A stretch of 64,000 bases of DNA from Citrobacter werkmanii NBRC 105721 (GCA_000759755.1 BBMW01000002.1:1-64000); one strand, 5' to 3'; positions 1 through 12,413 are shown, counted from the stretch's first letter. Notes: generated by a model not told the origin, from the letters alone. Numbers and translations are program-made.

Positions 1-930
1 TTCTTTTACTTCATCGGCGAAAGCATGTACATCGCCATTTTCCGCCGCGTGGAACCAGTTAACCTGCGCCGTATGATGCGCTTTTGCCAGCGTATCCAGC
101 ATCGCCAGCATCGGCGTTTGGCCCACGCCTGCGGAAATCAGCGACACCGGCGTATCGGTCGCAACGTCCATAAAGAAATCGCCTGCAGGCGCGGCCAGGT
201 GAACCACATCGCCGACATTGGCGTGGTTATGCAGCCAGGTTGAAACCTGACCACCATCCTCGCGCTTCACGGCAATACGGTAGCCTTTGCCATCTGGCTT
301 ACGGGTCAGTGAGTACTGACGAATTTCCTGATGCGGGAAACCTTCTGGTTTCAGCCAGACGCCCAGGTATTGACCCGGATGGTATTCAGCCACAGCGCCG
401 CCGTCGACGGGTTCAAACTCAAAGCTGGTAATCGCGCGGCTTTGCGGCGTTTTCGCCACGATACGGAAAGGACGCGTACCTTTCCAACCGCCGGTTTTGC
501 TGGCGTTTTCGCTGTAGATTTGCGCTTCACGGTTAATAAACACGCCCGCCAGCACGCCGTATGCTTTGCCCCACGCATCCAGCACTTCCTGGCCCGGGCT
601 GAACATTTCGTCCAGCGTGGCCAGCAGGTGACTTCCTACGATGTTGTACTGCTCTGGTTTAATCTGGAAGCTGGTATGTTTCTGCGCGATTTTCTCAACG
701 GCTGGCAACAGCGCTGCCAGGTTGTCGATGTTGCTGGCATACGCGGCAATGGCGTTAAACAGCGCTTCACGCTGATCGCCATTGCGCTGGTTACTCATGT
801 TGAAAATTTCTTTCAGCTCTGGGTTATGCGTAAACATGCGATCGTAGAAATGGGCGGTCAGCTTCGGGCCTGTTTCAACCAGCAGGGGAATGGTGGCTTT
901 CACTGTAGCGATGGTTTGTGCGTCAAGCAT
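1..930 (-). CDS. hmp: Flavohemoprotein Hmp, nitric oxide dioxygenase (3' end outside window)
   Basis: Hmp turns NO and O2 into nitrate with NAD(P)H in the cytoplasm. The first 310 codons are visible; the family is about 396 residues, so roughly 86 C-terminal residues lie beyond position 1. Globin domain at residues 1-140 with Tyr29 (B10), Gln53 (E7) and proximal heme ligand His85. A FAD-binding RQYSLT motif and the start of the NAD-binding domain (GVGQTPM) follow. The start at 930 is preceded by AGGAAG. It is divergent from glyA as in E. coli, and an NsrR-like palindrome sits just upstream, consistent with induction by nitrosative stress. Identity is firm from whole-protein similarity. Confidence 0.97.
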   Translation of the reverse strand, partial: MLDAQTIATVKATIPLLVETGPKLTAHFYDRMFTHNPELKEIFNMSNQRNGDQREALFNAIAAYASNIDNLAALLPAVEKIAQKHTSFQIKPEQYNIVGSHLLATLDEMFSPGQEVLDAWGKAYGVLAGVFINREAQIYSENASKTGGWKGTRPFRIVAKTPQSRAITSFEFEPVDGGAVAEYHPGQYLGVWLKPEGFPHQEIRQYSLTRKPDGKGYRIAVKREDGGQVSTWLHNHANVGDVVHLAAPAGDFFMDVATDTPVSLISAGVGQTPMLAMLDTLAKAHHTAQVNWFHAAENGDVHAFADEVKE

Positions 931-956
931 ACGGTCTTCCTTTATCTGAAACTTTA

Positions 957-979
957 ATGATGTATGTCAAATGCATCTT
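957..979 (-). promoter_or_regulatory. NsrR-like operator of hmp
   Basis: Two 11-bp half sites in inverted orientation with a 1-bp spacer. The half at 969-979 reads AAGATGCATTT on the minus strand, an exact match to the NsrR half-site consensus; the half at 957-967 matches 9 of 11. It lies about 27 bp before the hmp start, as in E. coli. NsrR is an Fe-S repressor released by NO. Binding itself is inferred. Confidence 0.75.
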
Positions 980-1123
980 ATAAAAAATACCCCTGCATTG
1001 TAAATGGTTCTTTGTAACTTTGCGTTGTAAAGGTTACATCGTGAAAAATCTGCATCACAAACCTGAAAAGAAATCCGTTGAAATTCAGCAGACCTTTGTT
1101 CTCCAAAGCCTTGCGTGCCGTGA

Positions 1124-1139
1124 AGGTAATCGTTTGCGT
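1124..1139 (+). promoter_or_regulatory. PurR-like operator of glyA
   Basis: The 16-mer AGGTAATCGTTTGCGT fits the PurR consensus (imperfect palindrome around the central CG) and matches, as far as I recall, the site in front of E. coli glyA. It lies upstream of the presumed -35 region. It would link one-carbon supply to purine levels. Confidence 0.65.
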
Positions 1140-1157
1140 AAAATCCTTTGTCAAGAC

Positions 1158-1186
1158 CTGTTATCGAAGAATGATTCGGTTATACT
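1158..1186 (+). promoter_or_regulatory. glyA promoter
   Basis: A good -10 hexamer TATACT at 1181-1186 has a poor -35 (CTGTTA, 1158-1163) 17 bp away. A weak -35 fits an activated promoter; MetR activates glyA in E. coli. The short palindromic TGAAATTCA at about 1079-1087 could be part of a MetR site, but I could not establish a full one. Confidence 0.5.
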
Positions 1187-1256
1187 GTTGGCCGTCGTCC
1201 AACGGGACTGCCTTTTTAGGCCGAAATTCTATTGTTAGCTGAGTCAGGAGATGCGG

Positions 1257-2510
1257 ATGTTAAAGCGTGAAATGAACATTGCCGATTATGATGCCGAACT
1301 GTGGCAGGCTATGGAGCAGGAAAAAGTACGTCAGGAAGAGCACATCGAACTGATCGCCTCCGAAAACTATACCAGCCCGCGTGTTATGCAGGCGCAGGGT
1401 TCTCAGCTGACCAACAAATACGCTGAAGGTTATCCGGGCAAGCGCTACTACGGCGGTTGCGAATACGTTGATATCGTTGAGCAACTGGCTATCGATCGCG
1501 CGAAAGAGCTGTTTGGCGCTGACTACGCTAACGTCCAGCCGCACTCTGGCTCTCAGGCTAACTTCGCTGTCTACACCGCGCTGCTGCAGCCGGGCGATAC
1601 CGTGCTGGGTATGAACCTGGCGCAGGGCGGCCACCTGACTCACGGCTCCCCGGTTAACTTTTCCGGCAAACTGTACAACATCATTCCTTACGGCATTGAT
1701 GAGTCCGGTAAAATTGACTACGAAGACATGGCTAAGCAGGCTAAAGAGCACAAGCCGAAAATGATTATCGGTGGCTTCTCTGCCTACTCCGGCGTGGTTG
1801 ACTGGGCAAAAATGCGTGAAATCGCTGACAGCATCGGCGCATACCTGTTCGTCGACATGGCGCACGTTGCCGGTCTGATTGCCGCTGGCGTTTACCCGAA
1901 CCCGGTTCCGCACGCTCACGTTGTCACCACCACCACGCACAAAACCCTGGCGGGTCCGCGCGGCGGCCTGATCCTGGCGAAAGGCGGTGATGAAGAGCTG
2001 TACAAAAAACTGAACTCCGCCGTGTTCCCAAGCGCGCAGGGCGGCCCGCTGATGCACGTGATCGCGGCGAAAGCCGTGGCGCTGAAAGAAGCGATGGAGC
2101 CAGAGTTCAAAGTTTACCAGCAGCAGGTTGCGAAAAACGCCAAAGCGATGGTGGAAGTGTTCCTGAACCGCGGCTACAAAGTGGTTTCTGGTGGGACTGA
2201 AAACCACCTGTTCCTGCTGGATCTGGTTGATAAAAACCTGACCGGTAAAGAAGCTGACGCCGCACTGGGCCGTGCTAACATCACCGTCAACAAAAACAGC
2301 GTACCGAACGATCCGAAGAGCCCGTTTGTGACTTCCGGTATCCGTATCGGTTCTCCAGCTGTTACTCGCCGTGGCTTTAAAGAAGCGGAAGTGAAAGAGC
2401 TGGCTGGCTGGATGTGTGATGTTCTGGACAATATCAATGATGAAGCGGTAATTGAGCGCATCAAAGGTAAAGTGCTGGATATCTGCGCACGCTTCCCGGT
2501 TTACGCATAA
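1257..2510 (+). CDS. glyA: Serine hydroxymethyltransferase
   Basis: PLP enzyme that interconverts serine plus tetrahydrofolate with glycine plus 5,10-methylene-THF, the main one-carbon source for purine, thymidylate and methionine synthesis. 417 residues, the same length as E. coli GlyA and nearly identical to it. The PLP lysine is in the [14 protein letters not shown] motif (Lys229). I chose the ATG at 1257 because the CAGGAG box at 1245-1250 is 6 bp away; the in-frame ATG at 1251 would abut that box. A REP-type hairpin follows the gene. Confidence 0.98.
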   Translation: MLKREMNIADYDAELWQAMEQEKVRQEEHIELIASENYTSPRVMQAQGSQLTNKYAEGYPGKRYYGGCEYVDIVEQLAIDRAKELFGADYANVQPHSGSQANFAVYTALLQPGDTVLGMNLAQGGHLTHGSPVNFSGKLYNIIPYGIDESGKIDYEDMAKQAKEHKPKMIIGGFSAYSGVVDWAKMREIADSIGAYLFVDMAHVAGLIAAGVYPNPVPHAHVVTTTTHKTLAGPRGGLILAKGGDEELYKKLNSAVFPSAQGGPLMHVIAAKAVALKEAMEPEFKVYQQQVAKNAKAMVEVFLNRGYKVVSGGTENHLFLLDLVDKNLTGKEADAALGRANITVNKNSVPNDPKSPFVTSGIRIGSPAVTRRGFKEAEVKELAGWMCDVLDNINDEAVIERIKGKVLDICARFPVYA

Positions 2511-2530
2511 GTCATATTGATTGCTGGACC

Positions 2531-2569
2531 TTATCCGGCCTACAGGTAACTCATGTATAGGCCGGATAA
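2531..2569. repeat. REP-type palindrome between glyA and hcaD
   Basis: TTATCCGGCCTACA at 2531-2544 pairs with TGTATAGGCCGGATAA at 2554-2569, the core of enterobacterial REP/BIME units. It lies between the convergent ends of glyA and hcaD, where it may stabilise both mRNA 3' ends. Confidence 0.85.
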
Positions 2570-2588
2570 ACGAAGAGACATCCGCAAG

Positions 2589-3791
2589 TTATAGTGACTT
2601 AAGCAAGATTGTTTCATCGACTAAAGCTGCCACTGGCGGCTTTTTCTTAGCCTGAATCCATTTCCGCAATAAGCGCATTTCCCGGCCCTGGTTCAACGTC
2701 ACTGCGCCGACAATGACATCATTCTGCAGACTAAACCATATTGCTTTCTGCGCATCAGGATCGCCACGTACGAGCCAACTTTCTCCCTGCATTTCACCAA
2801 CAAATTGCAGGTTATCACTGTATTGATCGGTCCAGAACCAGCCCGGCGTGGCTTCTGGCAGGGGTAAACCGAGCATAGCAGCAGCGGCAACCTGCGCCTG
2901 GAAGTTGGCATTTTCCCAGCTTTCGATGCGCCTTAACGAGCCGTCCGGCTGGCGAATGAGCGCCACATCACCGGCGGCGAAAATGGCTGGGTCGGTGGTG
3001 GCACAGGTGCTATCGACAATAATACCGTTAGCGGTTTCCAGCCCCGCCTCGCGTGCCAGCGCATCGTTCGCCACGATGCCGATGCCGTAAACCACGGCAT
3101 CAGCCTGTAGCGTTTCGCCATTTTGCAGGGTAAGCGAGAGGAACTCGCCCGCTTCGGCGTGCTCAATGGCGCTATTGAGCAGCACCCGCACGCCGGCTAA
3201 CTGATGGCGAGCGAGTAAATAATCGCGTACCGGAGCCGGCGCATTGCGGCCCATCACCGTTGACGCCAGTTCGACCACCGTCACCCGGCAGCCACGCTGG
3301 GTAGCGCTGGCCGCCAGTTCCAGGCCAATGGTGCCCGCCCCGACAATCACAATGGCTTTGCCCGGCTGTAACGTCGTGCGCAGGCGTTCGGCATCGCCCG
3401 CGTGACGCAGGGTAAAGCAGCGCTCGCCCAGCGCATCCAGCAACGGCAGCGGCCTGGCGGCGGCCCCGGTCGCCAGCAGCAGTTGCGTCCAGCGGTAGGT
3501 TTGCCCATCGGCGAGCGTTAGCGTACGTGAGGCGCGATCGATCTCGCGTAGCGTAACGCCCAGATGCAGCTGCACGTTGTGTTCCTGCCACCAGCTGGCG
3601 GGGAGCACCGGCTGAAGCTGTGGGTTATCGTTCAGCAGCATCGCTTTCGACAGCGGCGGGCGCTCGTAGGGCAGATGCGCTTCGTCAGAAAAGAGGTGTA
3701 ACGGCCCGCTAAACCCCTGCTGACGTAGCGCAGCGGCGGCCATCGCGCCCGCCTGGCCGCCGCCGATGATGGCAATAATCTGTTCGTTCAT
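2589..3791 (-). CDS. hcaD: Phenylpropionate/cinnamate dioxygenase, ferredoxin reductase subunit
   Basis: FAD/NADH protein that feeds electrons through ferredoxin HcaC to the HcaEF oxygenase. 400 residues, the E. coli length. An N-terminal FAD Rossmann motif ([13 protein letters not shown], about residues 10-22) and a second NAD motif ([13 protein letters not shown], about residue 150) mark the family, as does the [15 protein letters not shown] segment. Last gene of the hcaEFCBD operon, 9 bp after hcaB. Its 3' end faces glyA across a REP palindrome. Confidence 0.96.
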   Translation of the reverse strand: MNEQIIAIIGGGQAGAMAAAALRQQGFSGPLHLFSDEAHLPYERPPLSKAMLLNDNPQLQPVLPASWWQEHNVQLHLGVTLREIDRASRTLTLADGQTYRWTQLLLATGAAARPLPLLDALGERCFTLRHAGDAERLRTTLQPGKAIVIVGAGTIGLELAASATQRGCRVTVVELASTVMGRNAPAPVRDYLLARHQLAGVRVLLNSAIEHAEAGEFLSLTLQNGETLQADAVVYGIGIVANDALAREAGLETANGIIVDSTCATTDPAIFAAGDVALIRQPDGSLRRIESWENANFQAQVAAAAMLGLPLPEATPGWFWTDQYSDNLQFVGEMQGESWLVRGDPDAQKAIWFSLQNDVIVGAVTLNQGREMRLLRKWIQAKKKPPVAALVDETILLKSL

Positions 3792-3800
3792 GCTTGCTCC

Positions 3801-4613
3801 TTACAGCTCCAGACCGGCCGCCACGTGGCGGATCCCACGGATCCCCAGACCAGCGTCGGCATTGATCATCACGCCGCTCAGCGTGCGGTTGTTACGCCGC
3901 GACGCCAGCATCACGTACGGGCCGGTAAAATCGGCCGGATCGGGGAAGAACTGTAGCGGCAGAATGGCGGCGATTTTCTCCGGCGTAAGCGACTGCATAA
4001 TCGATGTGTCGTTTTGCCCCAGCGCCTGCGGGCCGCGCAGATCGGTCGCCATGCCGCACGGGCCGACGCCGTTCACCCGCACTTTGGGGGCGAGTTCGTA
4101 GGCCAACTGGCGAATCAACCCGGTGGCCGCGTGCTTACTGGCGGTATACAGCGGCCCGCCGCCGCCGGGATACCACGCGGCGTTAGACAGGGTAAAGATG
4201 ATGCTGCCTTCGCTGGCGATTAACGCCTGGGCGCAGGCTTTTGCACCCAGCAGGTAACCCAGCACGTTAACGTTAAACAGCTCGTGGAAGCCGCTCTCCA
4301 GCGCCTCGGCGGACGTATTGACCAGCGAAGCATTGTGATCCCAGATACCCGCGTTGCCGATAAAACAATCCAGCGTGCCGAAGGTGGTGAGGATACTATC
4401 CACCGCGCGCTGGTAGTCGGCGTAGAAGGTAACGTTGCCTTCTACCGCCAGCACATGATCGCCAAAGCGCTGGCGCAGGCTGGCAACCTTCGCCGCGGAC
4501 AGCTCGAGTGTGGCGACTTTCGCACCTTCTTCAATAAAGCGTTCTACCAGTGCCAGCCCCAGCCCGGAGCCACCGCCGGTAATAAACACAACGTTATCGC
4601 GTAAATCGCTCAT
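3801..4613 (-). CDS. hcaB: cis-dihydrodiol dehydrogenase of phenylpropionate pathway (SDR)
   Basis: Short-chain dehydrogenase that oxidises the cis-dihydrodiol of 3-phenylpropionate or cinnamate with NAD+, giving the 2,3-dihydroxy compound. 270 residues. The glycine-rich GGGSGLGLA loop (about residues 13-21), the FIGNAGIWD segment and the catalytic YTASK motif are all present, and the protein aligns end to end with E. coli HcaB. Its start codon shares one base with the hcaC stop (TGATG), so translation is probably coupled. Confidence 0.96.
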   Translation of the reverse strand: MSDLRDNVVFITGGGSGLGLALVERFIEEGAKVATLELSAAKVASLRQRFGDHVLAVEGNVTFYADYQRAVDSILTTFGTLDCFIGNAGIWDHNASLVNTSAEALESGFHELFNVNVLGYLLGAKACAQALIASEGSIIFTLSNAAWYPGGGGPLYTASKHAATGLIRQLAYELAPKVRVNGVGPCGMATDLRGPQALGQNDTSIMQSLTPEKIAAILPLQFFPDPADFTGPYVMLASRRNNRTLSGVMINADAGLGIRGIRHVAAGLEL

Positions 4614-4929
4614 CAGGACTCCTCAGGTAAATCAATAAACACCTCGCCGCCTTCCACATGCACCGCATAGGTGGTGAGCGGATCGGTGGCGGGCAGGCAC
4701 AGCGCTTTGCCGGTTTTCAGGCAGAAGCTGGCGGCGTGCAGCGGGCACTCCACCGTGGCGTCGTCTTCCAGATAGCCCTCTGACATCGAGGCGTTACCGT
4801 GACTACAGCGATCGTTAATGGCATAAAACTCACCGCCAACGTTAAACAGCGCGATAACGGGAGAGGTTTCCAGCCGGAGGGCTTCACCTTCCGGCAGCTC
4901 CGTGGCGGAGCAGGCAAATATGCGGCTCA

Positions 4930-4930
<1 letters not shown>
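4613..4930 (-). CDS. hcaC: Phenylpropionate dioxygenase, Rieske ferredoxin subunit
   Basis: Soluble Rieske [2Fe-2S] ferredoxin that shuttles electrons from HcaD to HcaE. 105 residues. Cluster ligands are Cys42, His44, Cys62 and His65, in the CXH-X17-CXXH pattern. One-base overlaps with hcaF upstream and hcaB downstream (TGATG at both junctions) show a tightly coupled operon. Confidence 0.96.
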
Positions 4931-6941
<2,011 letters not shown>

Positions 6942-7835
6942 ATGGAACTGAGGCACTTACGCTATTTTGTAGCGGTGGCGCAGGCGCTGAATTTCACCCG
7001 GGCGGCAGAAAAACTGCATACCTCTCAGCCCTCGTTAAGCAGTCAGATCCGCGATCTGGAGGCCTGCGTGGGGGTTCCCTTGCTGGTGCGGGACAAGCGC
7101 AAAGTTGCGTTAACGGCAGCAGGTGAATGTTTTTTACAGGATGCGTTGGTGATCCTCGAACAGGCGGAAAATGCCAAAGTTCGCGCCCGTAAAACGGGGC
7201 AGGAAGATAACCATTTCGCTATCGGCTTTGTCCCTTCCGCAGAGGTAAATCTGTTGCCCAAGGTGCTGCCTTTGTTTCGTTTAAAACAACCGGATACGCA
7301 TATTGAACTGGTCAGTTTGATCACCACCGAGCAGGAGGAGAAGATCCTGCGCGGAGAGCTGGACGTTGGCTTAATGCGTCATCCGGTTTACAGCCCAGAG
7401 CTGGATTATCTGGAGCTGATTCATGAGCCGCTGGTGGTAGTGTTACCGGTGAATCATCCGCTGGCTAATGAGAAAGCTATATCGGCACAGCAACTGCACG
7501 GCGTCAATTTTGTCGGCACCGATCCCGCTTATTCCGGCGCGTTAGCAATGATTGTAAAAAACTGGTTTCAGCAGCAAAAAAGCCAGCCCAATATCGTGCA
7601 GGTGGCGACCAATATTCTGGTGACCATGAACCTGGTTGGCATGGGGTTGGGGGTGACTTTGATACCCGGTTATATGAATAATTTTAATACCGGACAGGTG
7701 GTTTTTCGCCCCATTATTGGTGATGTTCCAACCATCGCGTTGCTGATGGCGTGGAAAAAGGGGGCACTGAAACCGGCACTGACCGACTTTATCGCCACGG
7801 TGCATGAACGTTTAGCCGTGAGCGTTGTGGATTAA
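6942..7835 (+). CDS. hcaR: LysR-type activator of the hca operon
   Basis: LysR-family regulator, 297 residues. The N-terminal winged helix-turn-helix covers about residues 1-60 (LNFTRAAEKLHTSQPSLS). The effector domain is closely similar to E. coli HcaR throughout, including a long near-identical stretch around residues 215-245. The ATG at 6942 has a strong RBS; an in-frame ATG 33 bp upstream lacks one. In E. coli it activates hcaEFCBD with phenylpropionate. Only 3 bp separate its stop from the convergent yphH stop, so no terminator fits between them. Confidence 0.95.
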   Translation: MELRHLRYFVAVAQALNFTRAAEKLHTSQPSLSSQIRDLEACVGVPLLVRDKRKVALTAAGECFLQDALVILEQAENAKVRARKTGQEDNHFAIGFVPSAEVNLLPKVLPLFRLKQPDTHIELVSLITTEQEEKILRGELDVGLMRHPVYSPELDYLELIHEPLVVVLPVNHPLANEKAISAQQLHGVNFVGTDPAYSGALAMIVKNWFQQQKSQPNIVQVATNILVTMNLVGMGLGVTLIPGYMNNFNTGQVVFRPIIGDVPTIALLMAWKKGALKPALTDFIATVHERLAVSVVD

Positions 7836-7838
7836 CGA

Positions 7839-9032
7839 CTACAGCTCGCTAAGTTGTGATTCTACATACAGATAGCCAATTCCCATGAGTTGCTGAGCGC
7901 GAGTCAGTTTACCGAAACCGATCTGCGTTGCCCTGGCTCGCGGGTTATCGCCGTGATCGAACGGATTGAATCCGGTTTGTTGTACCAGCGTATTGAGCCA
8001 GCTCTCGCCAAATGCGCAGCTCCGCCCATATAACCATATTTGGTTAATATTCAGTATATTCAAAAAGTTATAAAGACTCAGGCCAATAGCGCTGGCGGCA
8101 TGTTCAGCCCACGCCTGAATGCGGACGTCTCCGTGCCTCCAGGCATCAATAAGCTGGTCGGTGGTCAACGTTTCCGGATCATACAGGGAAGCCGGTTGCG
8201 ATTTCATCCACACGCGAGCCTGCTTTTTCAGTGCGCTTAATGACGCTACCGTTTCCAGACACCCATAACGACCGCAGTCACAGGCAACGCCGTCCGGATG
8301 AATTATTGTATGGCCAATCTGACCGCTGCCATACAAACTGCCCCGCCAGATGTTATCGTTAATCACAAACGATGAGCCAATGCCGTAATCAACGTTAATC
8401 ACACAAAAATCACCTTTAGCCGCCGGATTTTGCCACTTTTCCGCCAGCGCCAGCATCACGCAGTCATTGTCCAGCCGGACCTGCACACCAAGCATCTCCT
8501 CAAGCAGGTATTTTATTTCCACCGGTGTTTTCCACGGAGCCTGAGGCATGGTTTTTGATGCGCCGGTAATCGGATCAACCTGGCCGTGCACGCCTAGCGC
8601 CAGATTAATCGTAACCTCTGGAAATTGCCGATGGTATTCTCGCCAGTGTGTCGCCAATGCCGCCAGTAGCGCTTTTGGCGTATCAGGATTAATGACCTCA
8701 TGGCGCCAGTCACCGACGGCCACCAGACGCGCGTCCGCCAGTTGGCTGGTGATGCTGGTGGGGGTGACGTTGATGCAGAGCGTCCAGGCGCCTGTTTCTG
8801 GCAAATGATAACTGCCGCTACTCAAACCGCGCTGGCTTAACGTCTCTAGCGAATGGCTGATTCTCCCTTCATCCATCAGCTCTTCAAGAATATTGCTGAC
8901 CGCCGGGATTGACAGACTGGTGAGCTGCGCCAACTGCGACTTGCTAAGCTGTTTTTCCCGCCATAGATGCGACAAAAAGATCTGTTTATTTGCCTGACGC
9001 ACCCTGGCGTTATTGAATCCCAAACGCTGCAT
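7839..9032 (-). CDS. yphH: ROK-family transcriptional regulator YphH
   Basis: 397 residues, like E. coli YphH. An N-terminal winged helix (about residues 10-75, LSKSQLAQLTSLSIPAVSNILEEL) is followed by a ROK/sugar-kinase fold. The zinc-binding signature of ROK proteins, CDCGRYGCLE, lies near residue 250. Known relatives (NagC, Mlc, XylR) are sugar-responsive repressors. It is divergent from yphG, whose module it presumably controls. The ligand is unknown. Confidence 0.92.
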   Translation of the reverse strand: MQRLGFNNARVRQANKQIFLSHLWREKQLSKSQLAQLTSLSIPAVSNILEELMDEGRISHSLETLSQRGLSSGSYHLPETGAWTLCINVTPTSITSQLADARLVAVGDWRHEVINPDTPKALLAALATHWREYHRQFPEVTINLALGVHGQVDPITGASKTMPQAPWKTPVEIKYLLEEMLGVQVRLDNDCVMLALAEKWQNPAAKGDFCVINVDYGIGSSFVINDNIWRGSLYGSGQIGHTIIHPDGVACDCGRYGCLETVASLSALKKQARVWMKSQPASLYDPETLTTDQLIDAWRHGDVRIQAWAEHAASAIGLSLYNFLNILNINQIWLYGRSCAFGESWLNTLVQQTGFNPFDHGDNPRARATQIGFGKLTRAQQLMGIGYLYVESQLSEL

Positions 9033-9146
9033 ACACTTAACTCCCTTTACTATATTGCGTGAGCATTGTGCATTTTAACGCCACTTAACTGCTGCAGAAT
9101 AGCCTCAGGTTAAATTTTTACTTTTGTTTATTGAGTGGAGAGCGGC
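9033..9146. promoter_or_regulatory. Divergent yphH/yphG control region
   Basis: 114 bp between the ROK regulator and yphG. AT-rich near 9110-9132, as is common for ROK operators, but I see no clear palindrome. GGAG at 9137-9140 is the yphG ribosome-binding site, 6 bp before the ATG at 9147. A promoter role is inferred from the divergent arrangement. Confidence 0.45.
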
Positions 9147-12100
9147 ATGTACGGTTCAGTTAAAGTCTGGCAGGAAACGATCACCCTCCCAACGTGGACG
9201 GTGGGTGAAGAAGACGCTAACCCGATGTTTCTGGAGAAAAGGGTGTATCAGGGATCCTCTGGTGCGGTTTATCCCTACGGCGTGATTGATACCCTGACCG
9301 GCAAGCGTGAAATGCGCGACTATCAGGCGGTGTGGATGGAGAATGACTTCATTCGCATCATGCTGCTGCCGGAATTAGGCGGACGCATCCATCGTGCGTA
9401 TGACAAAGTGCAGCAGCGTGATTTCGTCTACTACAACGAAGTAGTGAAACCTGCGTTGGTTGGCCTGCTTGGGCCATGGATCTCTGGCGGCATTGAGTTC
9501 AACTGGCCGCAGCATCATCGTCCAACCACCTTTATGCCGGTTGATTTTACGCAGCAGCAGGGCGAGCAGGGCGAATATACCGTGTGGATGGGGGAGGTTG
9601 AACCCATGCGTGGTTTACAGGTGATGACCGGGTTTACACTGTACCCAGATCGCGCGCTGATCGAAATAACCGGGAAGGTGTTTAACGGTAACGCTACCCC
9701 GCGCCACTTCCTGTGGTGGGCGAATCCGGCGGTGAAAGGTGGCGACGATCATCAGAGCGTGTTTCCGCCGGATGTAACCGCGGTATTCGACCACGGTAAG
9801 CGCGATGTTTCAGCGTTTCCTATCGCTACTGGCACCTACTACAAAGTGGATTACTCGGCGGGTGTGGATATCTCTCGCTACAAAAACGTACCCGTTCCGA
9901 CCTCTTATATGGCGGAAAAATCGGATTATGACTTTGTCGGTGCCTGGCACCACGGCGAACGCGGTGGATTACTGCACGTGGCGGACCACCATGTTTCGCC
10001 GGGGAAAAAACAGTGGACCTGGGGATACGGCGACTTTGGCGTTGCCTGGGATCGTAATCTCACCGATGACAACGGTCCGTATATCGAACTGATGACCGGG
10101 GTCTTTACCGATAACCAACCGGATTTTACCTGGCTTGCGCCGTACGAAGAGAAAGTTTTCGTGCAAAACTTCCTGCCCTACAGCGAACTTGGCATGGTGC
10201 AAAACGCCAGCACGCAACTGGCGCTTCGGCTGGTGCGTGAGGGAAGCCAGCTTTCAGTGGGCGTTTATGCGATAGCGCCGCTACGCGATGTTCAGGTTAC
10301 GCTTGCGGCACACGGGCAGCCGTTCTTTGAGAATACACTCTCCCTTGAGCCGGGGCAGAGCTGGTTAGCCGATGTGTCTGACAATGGTCATGCCCGGGTA
10401 ACGATGACCGTCACTCGCGCCGATGGCTCCACGCTTTTGCAGTACGAAGAGCACCTGGCGCAAGAGTTACCACTACCCTCGGCGGCCAGCGCGCCAGCTC
10501 AGCCAGAAGCGCTTGCTAATACCGATGAACTCTATTTTATTGGTCAGCATCTGGAGCAGTACAACCACGCCAGCCGCTATGCCGAAGACTATTACCGCCG
10601 CGCGCTGGAGGTCGACCCGCTGGATTATCGCAATAATGTGGCGCTGGGGACGCTGGCGCTAAACCGCGCGGACTGGGCATTAGCAGCCCATTGTGCGGGC
10701 AAGGCGCTGGAACGGGCGCACAAGCTCAATAAGAATCCACGTGATGGCGAGGCGAGTATGCTGCTGGCTGCCGCGCAGGAACGCCAGGGCGACGATGACA
10801 GCGCCTGGGATAATTATTATAAGGCGAGCTGGAGCGGCAACTGCCGGGACGCGGCTTTCTGGTCGTTAGCGCGCCTGGCGATGAAACGTCAGGACTATGC
10901 CGGCGCGTTGGAAAAGGTCGAGCAGAGCCTGCGCTTTAACGGCAGTAATAACCTGGCGATGGGACTGAAAGCGCTGGCGCTGGCTAAGCTTGATCGCAAT
11001 GCGCAAGCGCTGGAATACATTTGCCAACAGCTGGTTGATTATCCGCTGAGTTACACCCTGCACTATGCGCGCTGGGCTATTTGCCAGGATGAAGCGACTG
11101 CACAGGCGCTAATCTCGATTACCGGGCGGCGCGGTACCAACGCGTGTGAACTGGCTGGCTGGTTGATCGCATTGGGGCAAAAAGATGCTGCCCGTGGCGT
11201 GCTGGAACTGCTCGACAGCCAGGAAACGCTACCGATGCTGTGGCGCGCTTCGTTGAGCGACAATCCGCAACCTTTCATCGAACGAGCGCGTAAGTGTCTG
11301 CAAAATCGCGTCCGTTTTCCCAATACGCTGGATGAAGTACAGATGCTGCAAACCCTCGAGCAGAGCGCTTTTGCCCGCTATTTGCTCGGCTGTTTCTGGT
11401 ACAGCAAACGCTGCTATGACGAGGCGGTCTCCTGCTGGCAATTTACCCTTGCGCAGGAGCCGGATTTTGCCCCAGTGCATCGCTTATTGGGGATCTATGC
11501 CTGGAACAAACAGCACGATGCACAGCAGGCGATACAGTATCTGTCGCAGGCCGTAGCACTGGAGCCGCAAAATGCCCGTTTCCTGTTCGAACTCGACTAT
11601 CTCAAAAAGCTGATGGCGCAACCGGCTGAACAGCGTTTGCAGCGACTGGAAGCCAGCAAAGATATTGTCTTCCATCGCGACGATCTGACGGTGGAACTGC
11701 TTAGTCTGTGGAATGGATTGGGGCGCTACGACGAGGCCGCGGCAATCTTACGTGAGCGTGTATTTCATCCGTGGGAGGGGGGAGAAGGCAAAGCCACCGG
11801 GCAATATCTGCTGAATCAGATGCATCGCGCACTGGAGGCTGTTCAGGCGGGCGACCCGCAAACCGCCATCACGCAACTGCAACAGGCGCTGCACTACCCG
11901 CAAAACCTTGGGGAGGGGCGTCTGCCTGGGCAAACGGATAATGACATCTGGTATTTGCTGGGTTATTGCGCCCAGCAGCAGGGGCATTTCGAGGAATCCC
12001 AGCGTTACTTCTCCCGTGCCACACGTGGCGGTAGCTCACTGGATGCCGGACGTTACTACAACGACCAGCCGGTGGACTATCTCTTCTGGCAGGGGATGGC

Positions 12101-12413
12101 GCAGAGAAAACTTGGCGATGATGCAGAGGCGGACGCTCTGTTCAACAGCTTCCTACAATGGGTTGAGTCGCATCGCGACAACATCCCGGATGTCGATTTC
12201 TTTGCCGTATCGCTGCCCGATCTGGTGGTACTGGATACCTCAGCACAAGCAAAACACCAGCAACACTGCCTGTTTATCAATGCGCTTGGGCATCTGGGAC
12301 TGGGAAATAGTTCTGCTTGCCAGCGCGATCTTGATGAGCTTCTGCAACTCAATCCGGCGCATGACAAGGCGTTACTGCTGCGTCACGCCATAAACGTAAG
12401 GCTGTTCCAGTAA
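9147..12413 (+). CDS. yphG: YphG: DUF5107 domain plus tetratricopeptide repeats
   Basis: 1088 residues from the ATG at 9147; a GTG four codons upstream is possible but lacks a spaced RBS. The N-terminal ~430 residues form a DUF5107-type domain rich in aromatics (GGRIHRAYDK, FNWPQHHRPT). From about residue 460 to the end runs a series of helical repeats of TPR type with ALEVDPLDYRNNVALG-like units. No signal peptide or membrane segment is seen, so it is probably cytoplasmic. The neighbours (ROK regulator, sugar porter, aldose epimerase-like gene) suggest a role in carbohydrate metabolism. Biochemical function is unknown. E. coli YphG is of similar size and layout. Confidence 0.9.
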   Translation: MYGSVKVWQETITLPTWTVGEEDANPMFLEKRVYQGSSGAVYPYGVIDTLTGKREMRDYQAVWMENDFIRIMLLPELGGRIHRAYDKVQQRDFVYYNEVVKPALVGLLGPWISGGIEFNWPQHHRPTTFMPVDFTQQQGEQGEYTVWMGEVEPMRGLQVMTGFTLYPDRALIEITGKVFNGNATPRHFLWWANPAVKGGDDHQSVFPPDVTAVFDHGKRDVSAFPIATGTYYKVDYSAGVDISRYKNVPVPTSYMAEKSDYDFVGAWHHGERGGLLHVADHHVSPGKKQWTWGYGDFGVAWDRNLTDDNGPYIELMTGVFTDNQPDFTWLAPYEEKVFVQNFLPYSELGMVQNASTQLALRLVREGSQLSVGVYAIAPLRDVQVTLAAHGQPFFENTLSLEPGQSWLADVSDNGHARVTMTVTRADGSTLLQYEEHLAQELPLPSAASAPAQPEALANTDELYFIGQHLEQYNHASRYAEDYYRRALEVDPLDYRNNVALGTLALNRADWALAAHCAGKALERAHKLNKNPRDGEASMLLAAAQERQGDDDSAWDNYYKASWSGNCRDAAFWSLARLAMKRQDYAGALEKVEQSLRFNGSNNLAMGLKALALAKLDRNAQALEYICQQLVDYPLSYTLHYARWAICQDEATAQALISITGRRGTNACELAGWLIALGQKDAARGVLELLDSQETLPMLWRASLSDNPQPFIERARKCLQNRVRFPNTLDEVQMLQTLEQSAFARYLLGCFWYSKRCYDEAVSCWQFTLAQEPDFAPVHRLLGIYAWNKQHDAQQAIQYLSQAVALEPQNARFLFELDYLKKLMAQPAEQRLQRLEASKDIVFHRDDLTVELLSLWNGLGRYDEAAAILRERVFHPWEGGEGKATGQYLLNQMHRALEAVQAGDPQTAITQLQQALHYPQNLGEGRLPGQTDNDIWYLLGYCAQQQGHFEESQRYFSRATRGGSSLDAGRYYNDQPVDYLFWQGMAQRKLGDDAEADALFNSFLQWVESHRDNIPDVDFFAVSLPDLVVLDTSAQAKHQQHCLFINALGHLGLGNSSACQRDLDELLQLNPAHDKALLLRHAINVRLFQ

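Noticed and set aside
331-957. 208-codon open frame on the plus strand
   Set aside because: It lies antisense to hmp, whose protein aligns fully with known Hmp; no family resemblance or RBS.
1260-2207. 315-codon frame antisense to glyA
   Set aside because: Shadow of the strongly codon-biased glyA gene; low-complexity His/Arg/Val-rich translation.
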